Source: an uncultured Clostridium sp. (lineage in GTDB: Bacteria > Bacillota > Clostridia > Lachnospirales > Lachnospiraceae). From it: DNA of 29,519 nt. Positions 1 to 8,084 of the stretch are shown in pieces (the stretch's first letter is position 1; each line of letters begins with the position of its first letter). A model generated the notes under the pieces. The model was not told where the DNA came from, made no database searches, and saw only the letters and a program-made list of their open reading frames with translations. A program made the translations under genes and the position numbers. Location: assembly GCA_937902905.1 (NCBI GenBank), contig CALELW010000073.1:1-29519 (forward strand). The letters are read 5' to 3'.

Positions 1-139
1 TTGTGCCGGACCTTATAATCGGCACATCCTCTGAAAGTGCCTTTCTCTCAAGCTCTTCTAATGGCTTTGGCAGCGGTTCTCTGTATTTTTCCAAAAACAC
101 TTCCATGCGGTCATGGTGACTCGTCTTTGTGTGTACCAT
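1..139 (-). CDS. O-methyltransferase, N-terminal fragment (cut by window edge)
   Basis: Only the first 46 codons are present; the reading frame is open to position 1. The N-terminus MVHTKTSHHDRMEVFLEK, followed by a segment reading VPIIRSGT, resembles the start of the SAM-dependent class I O-methyltransferases (caffeoyl-CoA OMT fold, YrrM/TrmR), which methylate 5-hydroxyuridine at the tRNA wobble position. A good AGGAG site lies 6 nt before the ATG. In Clostridia this gene commonly follows an MltG-like gene and precedes a U32 peptidase, and here it follows the MltG-like ORF on the same strand, which supports the call. The SAM-binding motif lies outside the window, so the enzymatic assignment rests on the N-terminus and gene order. 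Confidence 0.55.
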   Translation of the reverse strand, partial: MVHTKTSHHDRMEVFLEKYREPLPKPLEELERKALSEDVPIIRSGT

Positions 140-164
140 TTTTTCTCCTTTACTAAACGCACAA

Positions 165-201
165 AAAATCCCAGTCCTGCCATAAGAAAACATGGGATTT
201 T
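165..201 (-). terminator. Possible weak terminator or attenuator
   Basis: A 9-bp inverted repeat (TGGGATTTT with AAAATCCCA, arms 165-173 and 193-201, 19-nt loop) is followed on the minus strand by a run of six T. It sits between the MltG-like gene and the O-methyltransferase. Only five of the nine base pairs belong to the TCCCA/TGGGA core, so partial termination is the most that can be claimed. Confidence 0.4.
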
Positions 202-213
202 ATGTGATATCAT

Positions 214-573
214 TTACAATCCGTAAATTACACGGATAATTTCCTCGTAGGTCATACTGCTGTTCAGCGTATAAATACCTTTCTGCATATCAGTTCCCTC
301 GCGTTTCATCAACTGCATATGCACATAAAACGCCGCCGGATTACCGACCAAATCCTGATTCGACAGCCGCTTAGCCACTTCAAATTCACCATCATCCTCC
401 GATATGGTAAATGCTTTTGTCTGTCCGGGCGGCAAATCTTTTGCCGTATCGCCCACCGCCTCGCAGGCAAAGGAATAGCCGACGCGGCACAGCTGTACAC
501 CACCAAATACAACCAAACCATAAAACACGATATTCAGTAATACAATTAACATGGTTCGTACAGCTTTTAACAT
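214..573 (-). CDS. Short MltG/YceG-like membrane protein lacking the catalytic domain
   Basis: A 119-residue protein with one N-terminal membrane segment (about residues 8-30) and an outside domain. Its pattern (FEVAKRLSNQDLV..P..F, then KGIYTLNSSMTYEEIIRVI) matches the LysM-like N-terminal domain of MltG (YceG) endolytic transglycosylases. Full MltG is about 350 residues and carries a catalytic Glu in a C-terminal domain that is absent here, so this protein probably binds glycan or a partner rather than cutting peptidoglycan. It starts 3 nt after the rnjA stop, and its GGAGGT site overlaps that stop, which implies coupling. Such short versions next to an O-methyltransferase are usual in Lachnospiraceae as far as I know. 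Confidence 0.7.
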   Translation of the reverse strand: MLKAVRTMLIVLLNIVFYGLVVFGGVQLCRVGYSFACEAVGDTAKDLPPGQTKAFTISEDDGEFEVAKRLSNQDLVGNPAAFYVHMQLMKREGTDMQKGIYTLNSSMTYEEIIRVIYGL

Positions 574-576
574 GGA

Positions 577-2247
577 TTATACCTCCATTATAATTGGTAA
601 AATAACCGGATTTCTCTTCATCTTCTTCCACAGGAAATCATTCAGAGTATCCTTAATTTCTGTTTTAATTCTTCCCCAGTCTGTAATTCCTCTTTCGTAC
701 AGACGGTCAAGTGCAATATTGACAACCTCATGGCACTCATCCATCAAGTTTTCTGCCTCTCTGACATATACAAAACCGCGGGATACAATATCCGGTCCTG
801 CCAAAATCGTGTTGGATCCTTTTTCCAGTGTAAGCACTACAACCAAAAGACCATTTTCCGATAAGTGCTGGCGGTCGCGAAGAACGATATTTCCTACATC
901 GCCAATGCCAAGTCCATCGACCATAATTCCCTGTGCAATCGTTTTACCAACAATTGTTGCACGGTCCTCGCAGAGTTCCAAAATATCTCCGGAACGTAAA
1001 ATCTTAATATTTTCTTTTGGCACGCCCATCTTCTGTGCTACTTCTGCCTGTCCCTGCAAATGACGGTACTCACCATGAACCGGTATGGAAAACTTCGGTT
1101 TCACAAGCGAATAAATCAATTTAATCTCTTCCTCGCACGCATGTCCGGAAACGTGAGTATCCTGAATTATTACCTTTGCGCCCTTTTGGGAAAGTTCATT
1201 AATTACTTTGGATACCGACTTCTCATTACCCGGAATCGGACGGGAACTGAAAATAACAACATCCCCGGGTTTAATCGCGATTTTACGATGAATACTTGCC
1301 GCAATACGGGAAAGAGCTGCCATTGCTTCACCCTGACTTCCCGTAGTAATCAGTACAAGCTGCTCATCGGAATAATTCTTCATCTCTTCCAAGCTGATAA
1401 TCATATTGTCCGGCACCTGAATATAGCCAAGCTCCACCGCCGTATTTACGATATTTACCATACTTCGTCCTTCAATCACGACTTTACGGTTCTGCTTCTT
1501 CGCCGAATTAATAATCTGCTGCACACGGTCTACATTCGAAGCAAAGGTTGCCACGATAATACGGTTGTGTACATTTTCCTCAAAAATTGAATCAAAAGTC
1601 GCACCAACCGTGCGCTCCGACTCGGTAAAGCCCGGTTTCAAAACATTCGTGCTGTCGCACATCAGGGCAAGCACGCCTTTTTTACCAAGTTCACCAAAAC
1701 GAGCCAAATCAATTGTGTCTCCGTAAACCGGCGTATAATCTACTTTAAAGTCACCGGTGTGTACAACAATTCCTGCCGGTGTATAAATGGCCAATGCCGC
1801 TGAATCCGCAATACTGTGGTTTGTTCGGATAAACTCAATACGGAAATCTCCTAAGTTAATATACTGACCATAGGTAACGACTTTTCTCTTTACATTATTT
1901 AACAGATTATGCTCTTTTAACTTATTCTCGATAATTGCCATCGTAAGTCTCGTCGCATAAATCGGAACATTCAGTTCTTTTAACACATAAGGCAGGGAAC
2001 CGATGTGGTCCTCATGTCCGTGTGTAATGACAAAGCCTTTCACTTTATCTCTGTTATCCTGCAAATACGTGATATCCGGGATTACTAAATCCACACCTAA
2101 CATATCATCTTCCGGGAAAGCCAGTCCGCAGTCCACTACAATAATGCTCTCTTCCGTCTCAAACGCCGTAATATTCATTCCAATCTGTTCCAGACCTCCA
2201 AGTGGAATAATTTTTACGCGCTCTTCCCCTGTTTTTTTCTTCTTCAA
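577..2247 (-). CDS. rnjA: Ribonuclease J
   Basis: A 556-residue metallo-beta-lactamase/beta-CASP ribonuclease, the main 5'-3' exonuclease and endonuclease for mRNA turnover and rRNA maturation in Firmicutes. The zinc motif HGHEDH lies at about residues 76-81, further metal ligands follow (HTGDFK), and the beta-CASP region shows IPVHGEYRHL; length is normal for RNase J. The start is a TTG (MKKKKTGEERVKIIPLGG) preceded by GAGAGGTG at 8 nt; no better ATG lies upstream. It is the fourth gene of the ireB-ruvX-DUF1292-rnjA operon. Only one copy is in view, so J1 and J2 cannot be told apart. Confidence 0.93.
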   Translation of the reverse strand: MKKKKTGEERVKIIPLGGLEQIGMNITAFETEESIIVVDCGLAFPEDDMLGVDLVIPDITYLQDNRDKVKGFVITHGHEDHIGSLPYVLKELNVPIYATRLTMAIIENKLKEHNLLNNVKRKVVTYGQYINLGDFRIEFIRTNHSIADSAALAIYTPAGIVVHTGDFKVDYTPVYGDTIDLARFGELGKKGVLALMCDSTNVLKPGFTESERTVGATFDSIFEENVHNRIIVATFASNVDRVQQIINSAKKQNRKVVIEGRSMVNIVNTAVELGYIQVPDNMIISLEEMKNYSDEQLVLITTGSQGEAMAALSRIAASIHRKIAIKPGDVVIFSSRPIPGNEKSVSKVINELSQKGAKVIIQDTHVSGHACEEEIKLIYSLVKPKFSIPVHGEYRHLQGQAEVAQKMGVPKENIKILRSGDILELCEDRATIVGKTIAQGIMVDGLGIGDVGNIVLRDRQHLSENGLLVVVLTLEKGSNTILAGPDIVSRGFVYVREAENLMDECHEVVNIALDRLYERGITDWGRIKTEIKDTLNDFLWKKMKRNPVILPIIMEV

Positions 2248-2262
2248 TTTTATTACACCTCT

Positions 2263-2535
2263 CTATTCTAATCTTAATTCTACGTCGTCCAATAATTCTT
2301 CTAAGTACTTTGAAATAATTTTCAACTCTTTCTCATCGTCTACAACCTGATATGTTACCAGTTCGTCCTCTGTTTCCTCTCTCAAAATCATTGCTTCTGC
2401 TTCCTCATCCTCGACGGAATCTGTCACAAGAAGATACGATACACCGGCAATGTCTGCTTTTTCCAACACAAAAAAAGCCTCCTCGCTGCCATCGTCAGCC
2501 GTAAGCATAATGAGTCCATTTTCGTTTTCTGACAT
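2263..2535 (-). CDS. DUF1292 family protein (YrzB-like)
   Basis: A small acidic protein (90 residues) with the DUF1292 layout: two beta-rich halves, an acidic middle (SVEDEEAEAMILREE) and a C-terminal LEELLDDVELRLE helix. The function of this family is unknown. It is almost always found between ruvX (yrrK) and either fur or rnjA in Firmicutes, as here, with 9 nt to ruvX and 15 nt to rnjA. AGGAGG lies 5 nt upstream of the ATG. Confidence 0.85.
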   Translation of the reverse strand: MSENENGLIMLTADDGSEEAFFVLEKADIAGVSYLLVTDSVEDEEAEAMILREETEDELVTYQVVDDEKELKIISKYLEELLDDVELRLE

Positions 2536-2544
2536 GAAATCCTC

Positions 2545-2967
2545 CTAATTGCGTATGGAATCTAAATAACCCTGTAAAATCAGGGAAGCTGCAATCTTGT
2601 CTACATACGTCTTCCGATGTTCTGAGCGCACTCCGCCTTCTTTTAACACATCCATGGCAGAAACCGTGCTGAGCCGTTCGTCCCACAGCACTACTTCTAA
2701 CCCTGTTCTAGCCTTTAGTTTTTCCATAAATTCTTTCGTTCGCTCGACACGCTCTCCCTCCGAATTATTCATATTCTTCGGGTAGCCAAGCACAATACGT
2801 CCTACGTCATTTTCCTCTGCCAGTACCTGAATACGTGCCAGAGTCTGTCGTAATTTGTTTTCACTTTTTCTTTTTATAACTTCAACCGGCTGGGCAGTCA
2901 AAAGCATGGAGTCGCTAATCGCCACGCCAACTGTCACTGAGCCGTAATCAAGTCCCATGATTTTCAA
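2545..2967 (-). CDS. ruvX: RuvX/YqgF-type RNase H-fold nuclease
   Basis: A 140-residue protein of the YqgF family, annotated either as a Holliday junction resolvase or as the nuclease finishing the 16S rRNA 5' end. Key features: the N-terminal IMGLDYGSVTVGVAISD strand with a catalytic Asp at about residue 7, then GRIVLGYPKNMNNSEG, LWDERLST with its acidic pair, and a late Asp (YVDKIAASLILQGYL). The predicted start is a TTG three codons before an in-frame ATG; an AGG about 10 nt upstream suits the TTG better. It follows ireB by 9 nt in the same operon. Confidence 0.9.
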   Translation of the reverse strand: MKIMGLDYGSVTVGVAISDSMLLTAQPVEVIKRKSENKLRQTLARIQVLAEENDVGRIVLGYPKNMNNSEGERVERTKEFMEKLKARTGLEVVLWDERLSTVSAMDVLKEGGVRSEHRKTYVDKIAASLILQGYLDSIRN

Positions 2968-2976
2968 AATAAATAC

Positions 2977-3243
2977 CTAGTCTTCCTTGAGATTATTCTC
3001 AATATAGTCTTCTAAAAACACTTCGATAATTTCGTCACGCTCCGCACGCATAATCAAACTTCTCGCACCTTTGTGACTGGTAATATAAGTCGGGTCTCCC
3101 GACATCAGATACCCAACAATCTGATTAACCGGATTGTAGCCTTTTTCCGTCAATGCAGAATAAACTGCCGCAATCACATCACGGACATCCAAATCTTTCT
3201 CCGCCTCAACCTTAAAGTATTGCGTATTATTCAATTCCTGCAT
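2977..3243 (-). CDS. ireB: IreB family regulatory phosphoprotein (YrzL)
   Basis: An 88-residue member of the DUF965/IreB family. In Enterococcus faecalis IreB is a substrate of the Ser/Thr kinase IreK at N-terminal threonines and controls intrinsic cephalosporin resistance. The diagnostic core, KGYNPVNQIVGYLMSGDPTY followed by ITSHKGARSLI, is intact, and one N-terminal Thr (Thr7) is available. It is first in the operon with ruvX, DUF1292 and rnjA. The usual upstream neighbour alaS is missing; mscL is there instead. AAAGGATG lies about 9 nt before the ATG. Confidence 0.9.
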   Translation of the reverse strand: MQELNNTQYFKVEAEKDLDVRDVIAAVYSALTEKGYNPVNQIVGYLMSGDPTYITSHKGARSLIMRAERDEIIEVFLEDYIENNLKED

Positions 3244-3280
3244 GCCGCCACATCCTTTCTATAATCATACCCAATTACTA

Positions 3281-3394
3281 TTATTGTAATATATATAACC
3301 TCAATTCGCAAGAGTTTTTTGCATGAAGTTTATGCCTTAAAAATGTCATCTTCGACTGGCTTTCCTCTTTTACCTGTTCAATTTTCTTCTCCAT
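3281..3394 (-). CDS. Possible small protein, 37 aa
   Basis: An ORF of 37 codons begins with ATG preceded by AAGGAG at ideal 6-nt spacing and encodes a charged peptide (MEKKIEQVKEESQSKMTFLR...), amphipathic in its first half. It lies between mscL and ireB, and its last codons overlap the ireB promoter. I recognise no family. The strong ribosome binding site is the main support; the frame also extends 35 codons upstream into the end of mscL, which is probably chance. It may be a real small protein or simply an unused ORF. Confidence 0.25.
   Translation of the reverse strand: MEKKIEQVKEESQSKMTFLRHKLHAKNSCELRLYILQ
3283..3311 (-). promoter_or_regulatory. SigA-type promoter of the ireB-ruvX-rnjA operon
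   Basis: On the minus strand TTGCGA (3306-3311), a 17-bp spacer and TACAAT (3283-3288). The predicted start site is about 30 nt before the ireB ATG. The -35 matches 4 of 6 consensus bases and the -10 matches 5 of 6. Confidence 0.55.
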
Positions 3395-3459
3395 GGAAAG
3401 CTCCTTACTTTTATAATCCGTAATATCCGTCATAAAAGCCGCCGGTTTGTCTAACAAAA

Positions 3460-3885
3460 TCAGTCCAATGTCTCCAAATTTGATGTACAGTGCGGGCATC
3501 GGCTCGCCTGAATATCAATTTCACTTTTACAAAACGGACAAACTTTAACGGTCGGTTCCTGTTTTTCTTCTTCTTTATTTCGGGAAAACCGATTGCTAAT
3601 CGTATTCATCACTTTCACAATCAAAAAAACAACAAATGCCATAATCAAAAAATTGATTACCGTTGTCAGAAAACTTCCATAATTCAATGTAACATCACCG
3701 ATAATGTTCCAACTCAACTGGTCAAAATTCATACCACCAAACAAACCAAGAATCGGATTGATAATATCCTTTACCAAAGATGAAACAACATTCGTAAATG
3801 CGCCACCAATAATGATACCAACTGCCATATCCATAACATTGCCACGGCTGATAAATTCTTTAAATTCGCTGATTACTTTTTTCAT
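3460..3885 (-). CDS. mscL: Large-conductance mechanosensitive channel with C-terminal zinc ribbon
   Basis: A 141-residue MscL, a pentameric inner-membrane tension valve that releases solutes on hypo-osmotic shock. The N-terminal amphipathic helix and TM1 (EFKEFISRGNVMDMAVGIII, then GGAFTNVVSSLVKDIINPI) fit closely; TM2 spans about residues 70-92. The usual C-terminal helical bundle is followed by a four-cysteine knuckle (Cys116, 119, 130, 133; two CxxC pairs 10 residues apart) that looks like a zinc ribbon. It is a single gene with its own promoter, divergent from the GH95 gene. AGGTAGC upstream of the ATG provides a plausible binding site. Confidence 0.93.
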   Translation of the reverse strand: MKKVISEFKEFISRGNVMDMAVGIIIGGAFTNVVSSLVKDIINPILGLFGGMNFDQLSWNIIGDVTLNYGSFLTTVINFLIMAFVVFLIVKVMNTISNRFSRNKEEEKQEPTVKVCPFCKSEIDIQASRCPHCTSNLETLD

Positions 3886-3920
3886 CTGCTACCTCCATCA
3901 TCTGCTTTTGTTTTCTTTTA

Positions 3921-3949
3921 ATCATACACTAGAAAAATTTGTTTGACAA
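3921..3949 (-). promoter_or_regulatory. SigA-type promoter of mscL
   Basis: Minus strand TTGTCA (3944-3949), a 17-bp spacer and TATGAT (3921-3926), each hexamer matching 5 of 6 consensus bases. The start site falls about 30 nt before the mscL ATG. Confidence 0.65.
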
Positions 3950-3986
3950 TTGTATAATGTTACAAAAAAGAAAAAGGAGCAGCATA

Positions 3987-6209
3987 ATGAGTCAGTTATT
4001 TTACCATACACCGTCAGGCGGAGACTGGAACAAGGCACTTCCCATTGGAAACGGAAAACTTGGAGCTATGATTTTCGGGGAGGAACATGAAGAACATTTT
4101 CAGCTCAATGAAGATTCCGTTTGGTTCGGGACAAAAAGAAACCGAAACAATCCCGATGCCAGAAAAAATCTAGAAAAAATACGTAAATTGATTTTAAATG
4201 GAAAAATTTCAGAGGCAGAAAATCTCTGTAAATATGCCCTGTCCAGCACGCCACAGAGTCAGCACAGTTACCAGACGCTTGGTGATGTTTATTTTGATTT
4301 CTGCGGTGTACGAAAAAACACAAAAGCTTTTAAGCGGACACTTGATTTATCAACCGCCGTACACACCTCAAAAGTCACAGATGCAAACACCGGCTTTTCC
4401 TATGAAATCGAGACATTTTCCAGTTTTGATTCAAACTGCATTGTCGCCCATTTTACAAGCACAAATCCGGACGGACTTTCTTTGGCTGCTTCTTTACAGC
4501 GCGGTTCTTTTTATGAGACAACCGCCCACACGAACGATACACTGTTAATTTCCGGCAGACTTGGCGGTGGGGATGAAACTTTCTGTGCCGGTATGCGTTT
4601 TGTCATTTCGGACGGCACACAGACCGGCATAGGTGAACATTTGTTAGCCGAACGCTCCTCTTCCATTACCGTATTGCTGACAGCGGCAACTACATTTCGC
4701 CATAAAAATCCGGAAGAAACGGTAAAAGAAACATTGGCAAAAGCTGCCTTAATTTCTTATGAGACAATGAAAGAGACTCATATCAAAGAATACCGCTCAT
4801 ACTTTGACCGTACAAGTCTTGCACTTACTTATGATTCATCTCTCGATACCCTTCCAACAGATGAAAGACTTGCTCGTATTGATAAGGAACACTCAGACAA
4901 CGGACTCATTAACACATACTTTGATTTTGGCAGATATCTGTTAATTAGTTCCAGCCGCGGCGACTGCCTCCCGGCAAATCTTCAAGGCATCTGGAACGAT
5001 TCTTTAAGTGCGCCGTGGGGAAGTAAATTTACCATTAATATCAACACGGAAATGAACTACTGGCCGGCATTATCCTGTCAGTTAGCCGACTGCGAAAAAC
5101 CGCTCTTTACACATATGCTCCGCATGTTGGAAAACGGAATACAGACCGCTAAAGAAATGTACGGCTGCCACGGTTTTGTTGCCCATCACAACACCGATTT
5201 ATGGGGTGATACAGCACCGCAGGACATCTATATCCCTGCCACTTACTGGGTTATGGGCGGTGCGTGGCTTGCCACCCATGTCTGGAACTATTACAGTTAC
5301 ACAAAAGACCTTGATTTTCTGAAAGAAATGTATCCATTTTTACGAGAATGTGTTGCCTTTTTTATGGATTTTCTCATTGAGGTTAATGGAGAATTGGTAA
5401 CCTGCCCTTCCGTGTCACCGGAAAACACTTATATTATGGAAGACGGCACAAAGGGACGCTTGTCTTACGGCGTTACTATGGACAATGAAATTCTTCACGA
5501 ATTATTCGACCATTTTGAGAAAGCCTCTACATTGTTAAAAGAAACCGATATCGATTTTTGCCAAAGAGCAAAAGAAACCGCGAAAAAACTTCCAAAAATC
5601 AAAATCGGAAAACACGGGCAGATTATGGAATGGATAAAAGATTATGACGAAGCAGAACCGGGGCACCGCCACATCTCACATTTGTGGGCACTTCATCCGG
5701 CTTTCCAAATTACACCGGATAGCACATCGGATTTCTGTGATGCTGCCAAAATCACGTTACAAAGACGACTCAGTGAAGGTGGCGGCCACACCGGCTGGAG
5801 CCGTGCATGGATTATGAATATGTATGCCCGTTTATGGGACGGAGAAAATGCTTATAAACAACTTTTACTCCTCTTTTCCAACTCGACTTTACAAAATTTA
5901 TTTGACACACATCCGCCATTTCAAATTGATGGTAATTTCGGCTCAATTGCCGCCATCACAGAAATGCTTTTGCAGTCAAGAGAAGATAAAACGATTCTTC
6001 TTCCTGCGCTCCCAAATGCATGGCAGAATGGATTTATAAGAGGAATCTGCGGCAGGGAAAATATCCGCTATGACATCCGCTGGAACAAAGGCGTCCTCAC
6101 CGATGTCGTCCTGCACGCAGGGTCTGATACATCCATCATTCTTTGTTACAAAGCCAAAGAAAAACGCCTCACCCTGAGAGAAGGTGAGACGTTATCTGTA
6201 TCATTTTAA
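3987..6209 (+). CDS. Glycoside hydrolase family 95 (alpha-L-fucosidase type), intracellular
   Basis: A 740-residue GH95 enzyme; the family cleaves alpha-1,2-fucosides by inversion, with some alpha-L-galactosidases. Family signatures: WNKALPIGNGKLGAMIFG at the N-terminus, the NIN pair (Asn351/Asn353) in ININTEMNYWPA, SPENTY with the candidate acid Glu479, GHRHISHLWALHP, GGHTGWSRAW, and FQIDGNFG with Asp648. These correspond to the Asn/Asn/Asp/Glu set described for the Bifidobacterium enzyme AfcA. The start is the ATG after AAAAAGGAG; an upstream in-frame ATG adds 16 poor residues without a binding site. There is no signal peptide, so it should act on imported oligosaccharides in the cytosol. 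No transporter is adjacent. Its last codons also encode the terminator of the converging amt gene. Confidence 0.9.
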   Translation: MSQLFYHTPSGGDWNKALPIGNGKLGAMIFGEEHEEHFQLNEDSVWFGTKRNRNNPDARKNLEKIRKLILNGKISEAENLCKYALSSTPQSQHSYQTLGDVYFDFCGVRKNTKAFKRTLDLSTAVHTSKVTDANTGFSYEIETFSSFDSNCIVAHFTSTNPDGLSLAASLQRGSFYETTAHTNDTLLISGRLGGGDETFCAGMRFVISDGTQTGIGEHLLAERSSSITVLLTAATTFRHKNPEETVKETLAKAALISYETMKETHIKEYRSYFDRTSLALTYDSSLDTLPTDERLARIDKEHSDNGLINTYFDFGRYLLISSSRGDCLPANLQGIWNDSLSAPWGSKFTININTEMNYWPALSCQLADCEKPLFTHMLRMLENGIQTAKEMYGCHGFVAHHNTDLWGDTAPQDIYIPATYWVMGGAWLATHVWNYYSYTKDLDFLKEMYPFLRECVAFFMDFLIEVNGELVTCPSVSPENTYIMEDGTKGRLSYGVTMDNEILHELFDHFEKASTLLKETDIDFCQRAKETAKKLPKIKIGKHGQIMEWIKDYDEAEPGHRHISHLWALHPAFQITPDSTSDFCDAAKITLQRRLSEGGGHTGWSRAWIMNMYARLWDGENAYKQLLLLFSNSTLQNLFDTHPPFQIDGNFGSIAAITEMLLQSREDKTILLPALPNAWQNGFIRGICGRENIRYDIRWNKGVLTDVVLHAGSDTSIILCYKAKEKRLTLREGETLSVSF
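6156..6193 (-). terminator. Rho-independent terminator of the Amt-PII gene, inside the GH95 coding end
   Basis: On the minus strand an 11-bp stem (arms 6183-6193 and 6163-6173, one G-U pair in RNA) with a 9-nt loop is followed by five T. It lies 47 nt past the amt stop, and the same bases encode the C-terminal residues of the GH95 enzyme on the other strand. The plus strand lacks a T run here. Confidence 0.75.
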
Positions 6210-6239
6210 TCATTTAGGAGTGTAATCGTTTTACTTTTA

Positions 6240-8003
6240 TTAATCGTCCTGCAAAGCATCAAATCCGCTCTCGCCGGTTCTGACTTTGACAACTTCTTCG
6301 ACATCGTATACGAAGATTTTACCATCACCAATGTGACCGGTGTAGAGTGCCTGTTTTGCAGCATCCACAACTTTTTCTACCGGTATGGCACTTACAACAA
6401 CCTCAACTTTCGTTTTCGGCAGCAAGGTAAATTCAACCGGCACACCACGATAATACTCTGCTGTACCTTTCTGAGTACCACAGCCTAATACGGAAGTTAC
6501 GGTAATACCGCTGACGCCAATTGCATTCAGTGCTTCCTTCAAATCCTCGAACTTGCTCTGACGGCAGATAATGGAAATCTTGCTCATCTTCACTGCATCT
6601 TCAGCTACCTCTTTCTTCTTTTTGAGAGTCGGAGCCGGAACTTCTGCTACCGGTACAGCGGCTTCCATCGGAACATCGCCCATCGTTGTCTTTGCTCCTG
6701 CCGGTGATGCAGCATAGAAGCGGTTACCAGCCGGCATAAAGTCTGCATAAGCACTCGGCAAACCATGTTCTACCGCATCCAGACCTTCGATTTCTTCTTC
6801 TGGTTTTACACGAAGACCAATGGTTGCACGAATAACAAGGAATGTTATTGTAATCAATACGGCTGTCCATGCAGCAACCGTAAGGATACCTAAAATCTGA
6901 AGTCCTAACTGGTTAAATCCACCACCATAGAACAAGCCTTCTTTAATTCCGGCTATTTTAAATCCGGGAGCAGATGAAGTAGCAAATAAACCAACTGCAA
7001 AAGTACCCCAAATACCATTCATCATATGTACGGCTACGGCGCCAACCGGGTCATCCACATGAAGCACATGATCGCAGAGCCATACACCAAAGACAACCAG
7101 CACACCGGCTACCGCACCGATAATTGCTGCACCGAGTGCATCTGCCACATCACAGGAAGCGGTTACTGCTACCAATCCGGCAAGCGATGCATTCAGACAC
7201 ATCGAAACATCCGGTTTACCATACTTTATCCATGTAAAAATCATACATACGACAGTCGCAATACCAGGAGCAACTGTTGTTGTCAAGAAAATCGAACCAA
7301 GTGTTGCCAAATCTTTTGCAGCAGCACCGTTAAATCCATACCAGCCAAGCCACAAGATAAATACACCAAGTGCACCAATTGTTAAGTTATGACCCGGAAT
7401 CGCATTTACTTTTACAACTTTACCGGTCTTGTCTTTCTTAAACTTACCAATACGAGGTCCTAAGAATGCGGCACCAATCAAAGCACAGATACCACCTACC
7501 ATATGAATGGCACAAGAACCGGCATAATCATGGAAGCCAATCTTTGCTAACCAGCCGCCGCCCCAAATCCAGTGAGCTTCAATCGGATAAATCAACGCTG
7601 AAATTACAGCGGAGTACACACAATAGGATAAGAATTTGGTTCGTTCTGCCATTGCTCCGGAAACAATTGTTGCTGCCGTTGCACAGAACACAAGGTTAAA
7701 TACAAAGTTTGAAAAATCAAAATTTGCGAAATTGGTGAATAAGTCAAATCCCGGCTTACCAATAAATCCAAGATAATCTTCACCAAGCAACAGTGAAAAA
7801 CCAATCAGCATAAACATCACGGTTCCGATACAGAAATCCATGAGGTTTTTCATAATGATGTTACCGGCATTTTTGGCTCTGGTAAAACCACCTTCCACCA
7901 TAGCAAAACCTGCCTGCATCCAGAATACCAGTGCGGCGCCAATCAAGAACCATACGCCCCACAAATCGCCCTGAAGCGATTCAACTGCTTTCATTACATC
8001 CAT
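6240..8003 (-). CDS. Ammonium transporter fused to a C-terminal PII signalling domain
   Basis: A 587-residue fusion. Residues 1 to about 430 form an AmtB-type channel: WFLIGAALVFWMQAGFAMVEGG at TM1 (after the ATG; AGGAGG lies 7 nt upstream), the Asp and first pore His in HDYAGSCAIHMVGG, and the second pore His in AVHMMNGIWGTF. The AmtB tail (EEIEGLDAVEHG) leads through a Pro/Ala/Lys linker to a PII domain (about 473-587). In PII numbering it keeps Gln39, Arg47, Lys58, Lys90 and Arg103, the residues for ATP/2-oxoglutarate binding and pore plugging, but Tyr51, the uridylylation site, is Val. So the ammonium gate is tethered and probably controlled by ligand, not by GlnD. A 29-codon in-frame upstream extension has no binding site and overlaps the leader terminator, so it was excluded. 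Confidence 0.93.
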   Translation of the reverse strand: MDVMKAVESLQGDLWGVWFLIGAALVFWMQAGFAMVEGGFTRAKNAGNIIMKNLMDFCIGTVMFMLIGFSLLLGEDYLGFIGKPGFDLFTNFANFDFSNFVFNLVFCATAATIVSGAMAERTKFLSYCVYSAVISALIYPIEAHWIWGGGWLAKIGFHDYAGSCAIHMVGGICALIGAAFLGPRIGKFKKDKTGKVVKVNAIPGHNLTIGALGVFILWLGWYGFNGAAAKDLATLGSIFLTTTVAPGIATVVCMIFTWIKYGKPDVSMCLNASLAGLVAVTASCDVADALGAAIIGAVAGVLVVFGVWLCDHVLHVDDPVGAVAVHMMNGIWGTFAVGLFATSSAPGFKIAGIKEGLFYGGGFNQLGLQILGILTVAAWTAVLITITFLVIRATIGLRVKPEEEIEGLDAVEHGLPSAYADFMPAGNRFYAASPAGAKTTMGDVPMEAAVPVAEVPAPTLKKKKEVAEDAVKMSKISIICRQSKFEDLKEALNAIGVSGITVTSVLGCGTQKGTAEYYRGVPVEFTLLPKTKVEVVVSAIPVEKVVDAAKQALYTGHIGDGKIFVYDVEEVVKVRTGESGFDALQDD

Positions 8004-8046
8004 ACTAATTCCTCCTTTTCTTTCATGACGTATTCCCCTGCAATAG

Positions 8047-8084
8047 AAAAAGCGCCAGAAACAAATTCTCGTTTCTGACGCCTT
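8047..8084 (-). terminator. Leader terminator (attenuator) of the Amt-PII gene
   Basis: Between the promoter and the start codon, the minus strand holds a 14-bp stem (5' arm 8071-8084, 3' arm 8049-8062; two G-U pairs in RNA) with an 8-nt loop and a five-T tract ending at 8047. It is a classical intrinsic terminator about 45 nt ahead of the start codon, so transcripts must read through it to express the transporter. Confidence 0.75.

Noticed and set aside
3930..3958. TATAAT at 3953-3958 as -10 of the GH95 promoter
   Set aside because: No acceptable -35 at 16-18 bp; the nearby TTGACA is only 4 bp away and belongs to the mscL promoter on the other strand.
7026..7385. 119-codon plus-strand ORF opposite the amt gene
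   Set aside because: It is a shadow frame of a well-supported transporter, Cys/Thr/Asn-rich, without a binding site.
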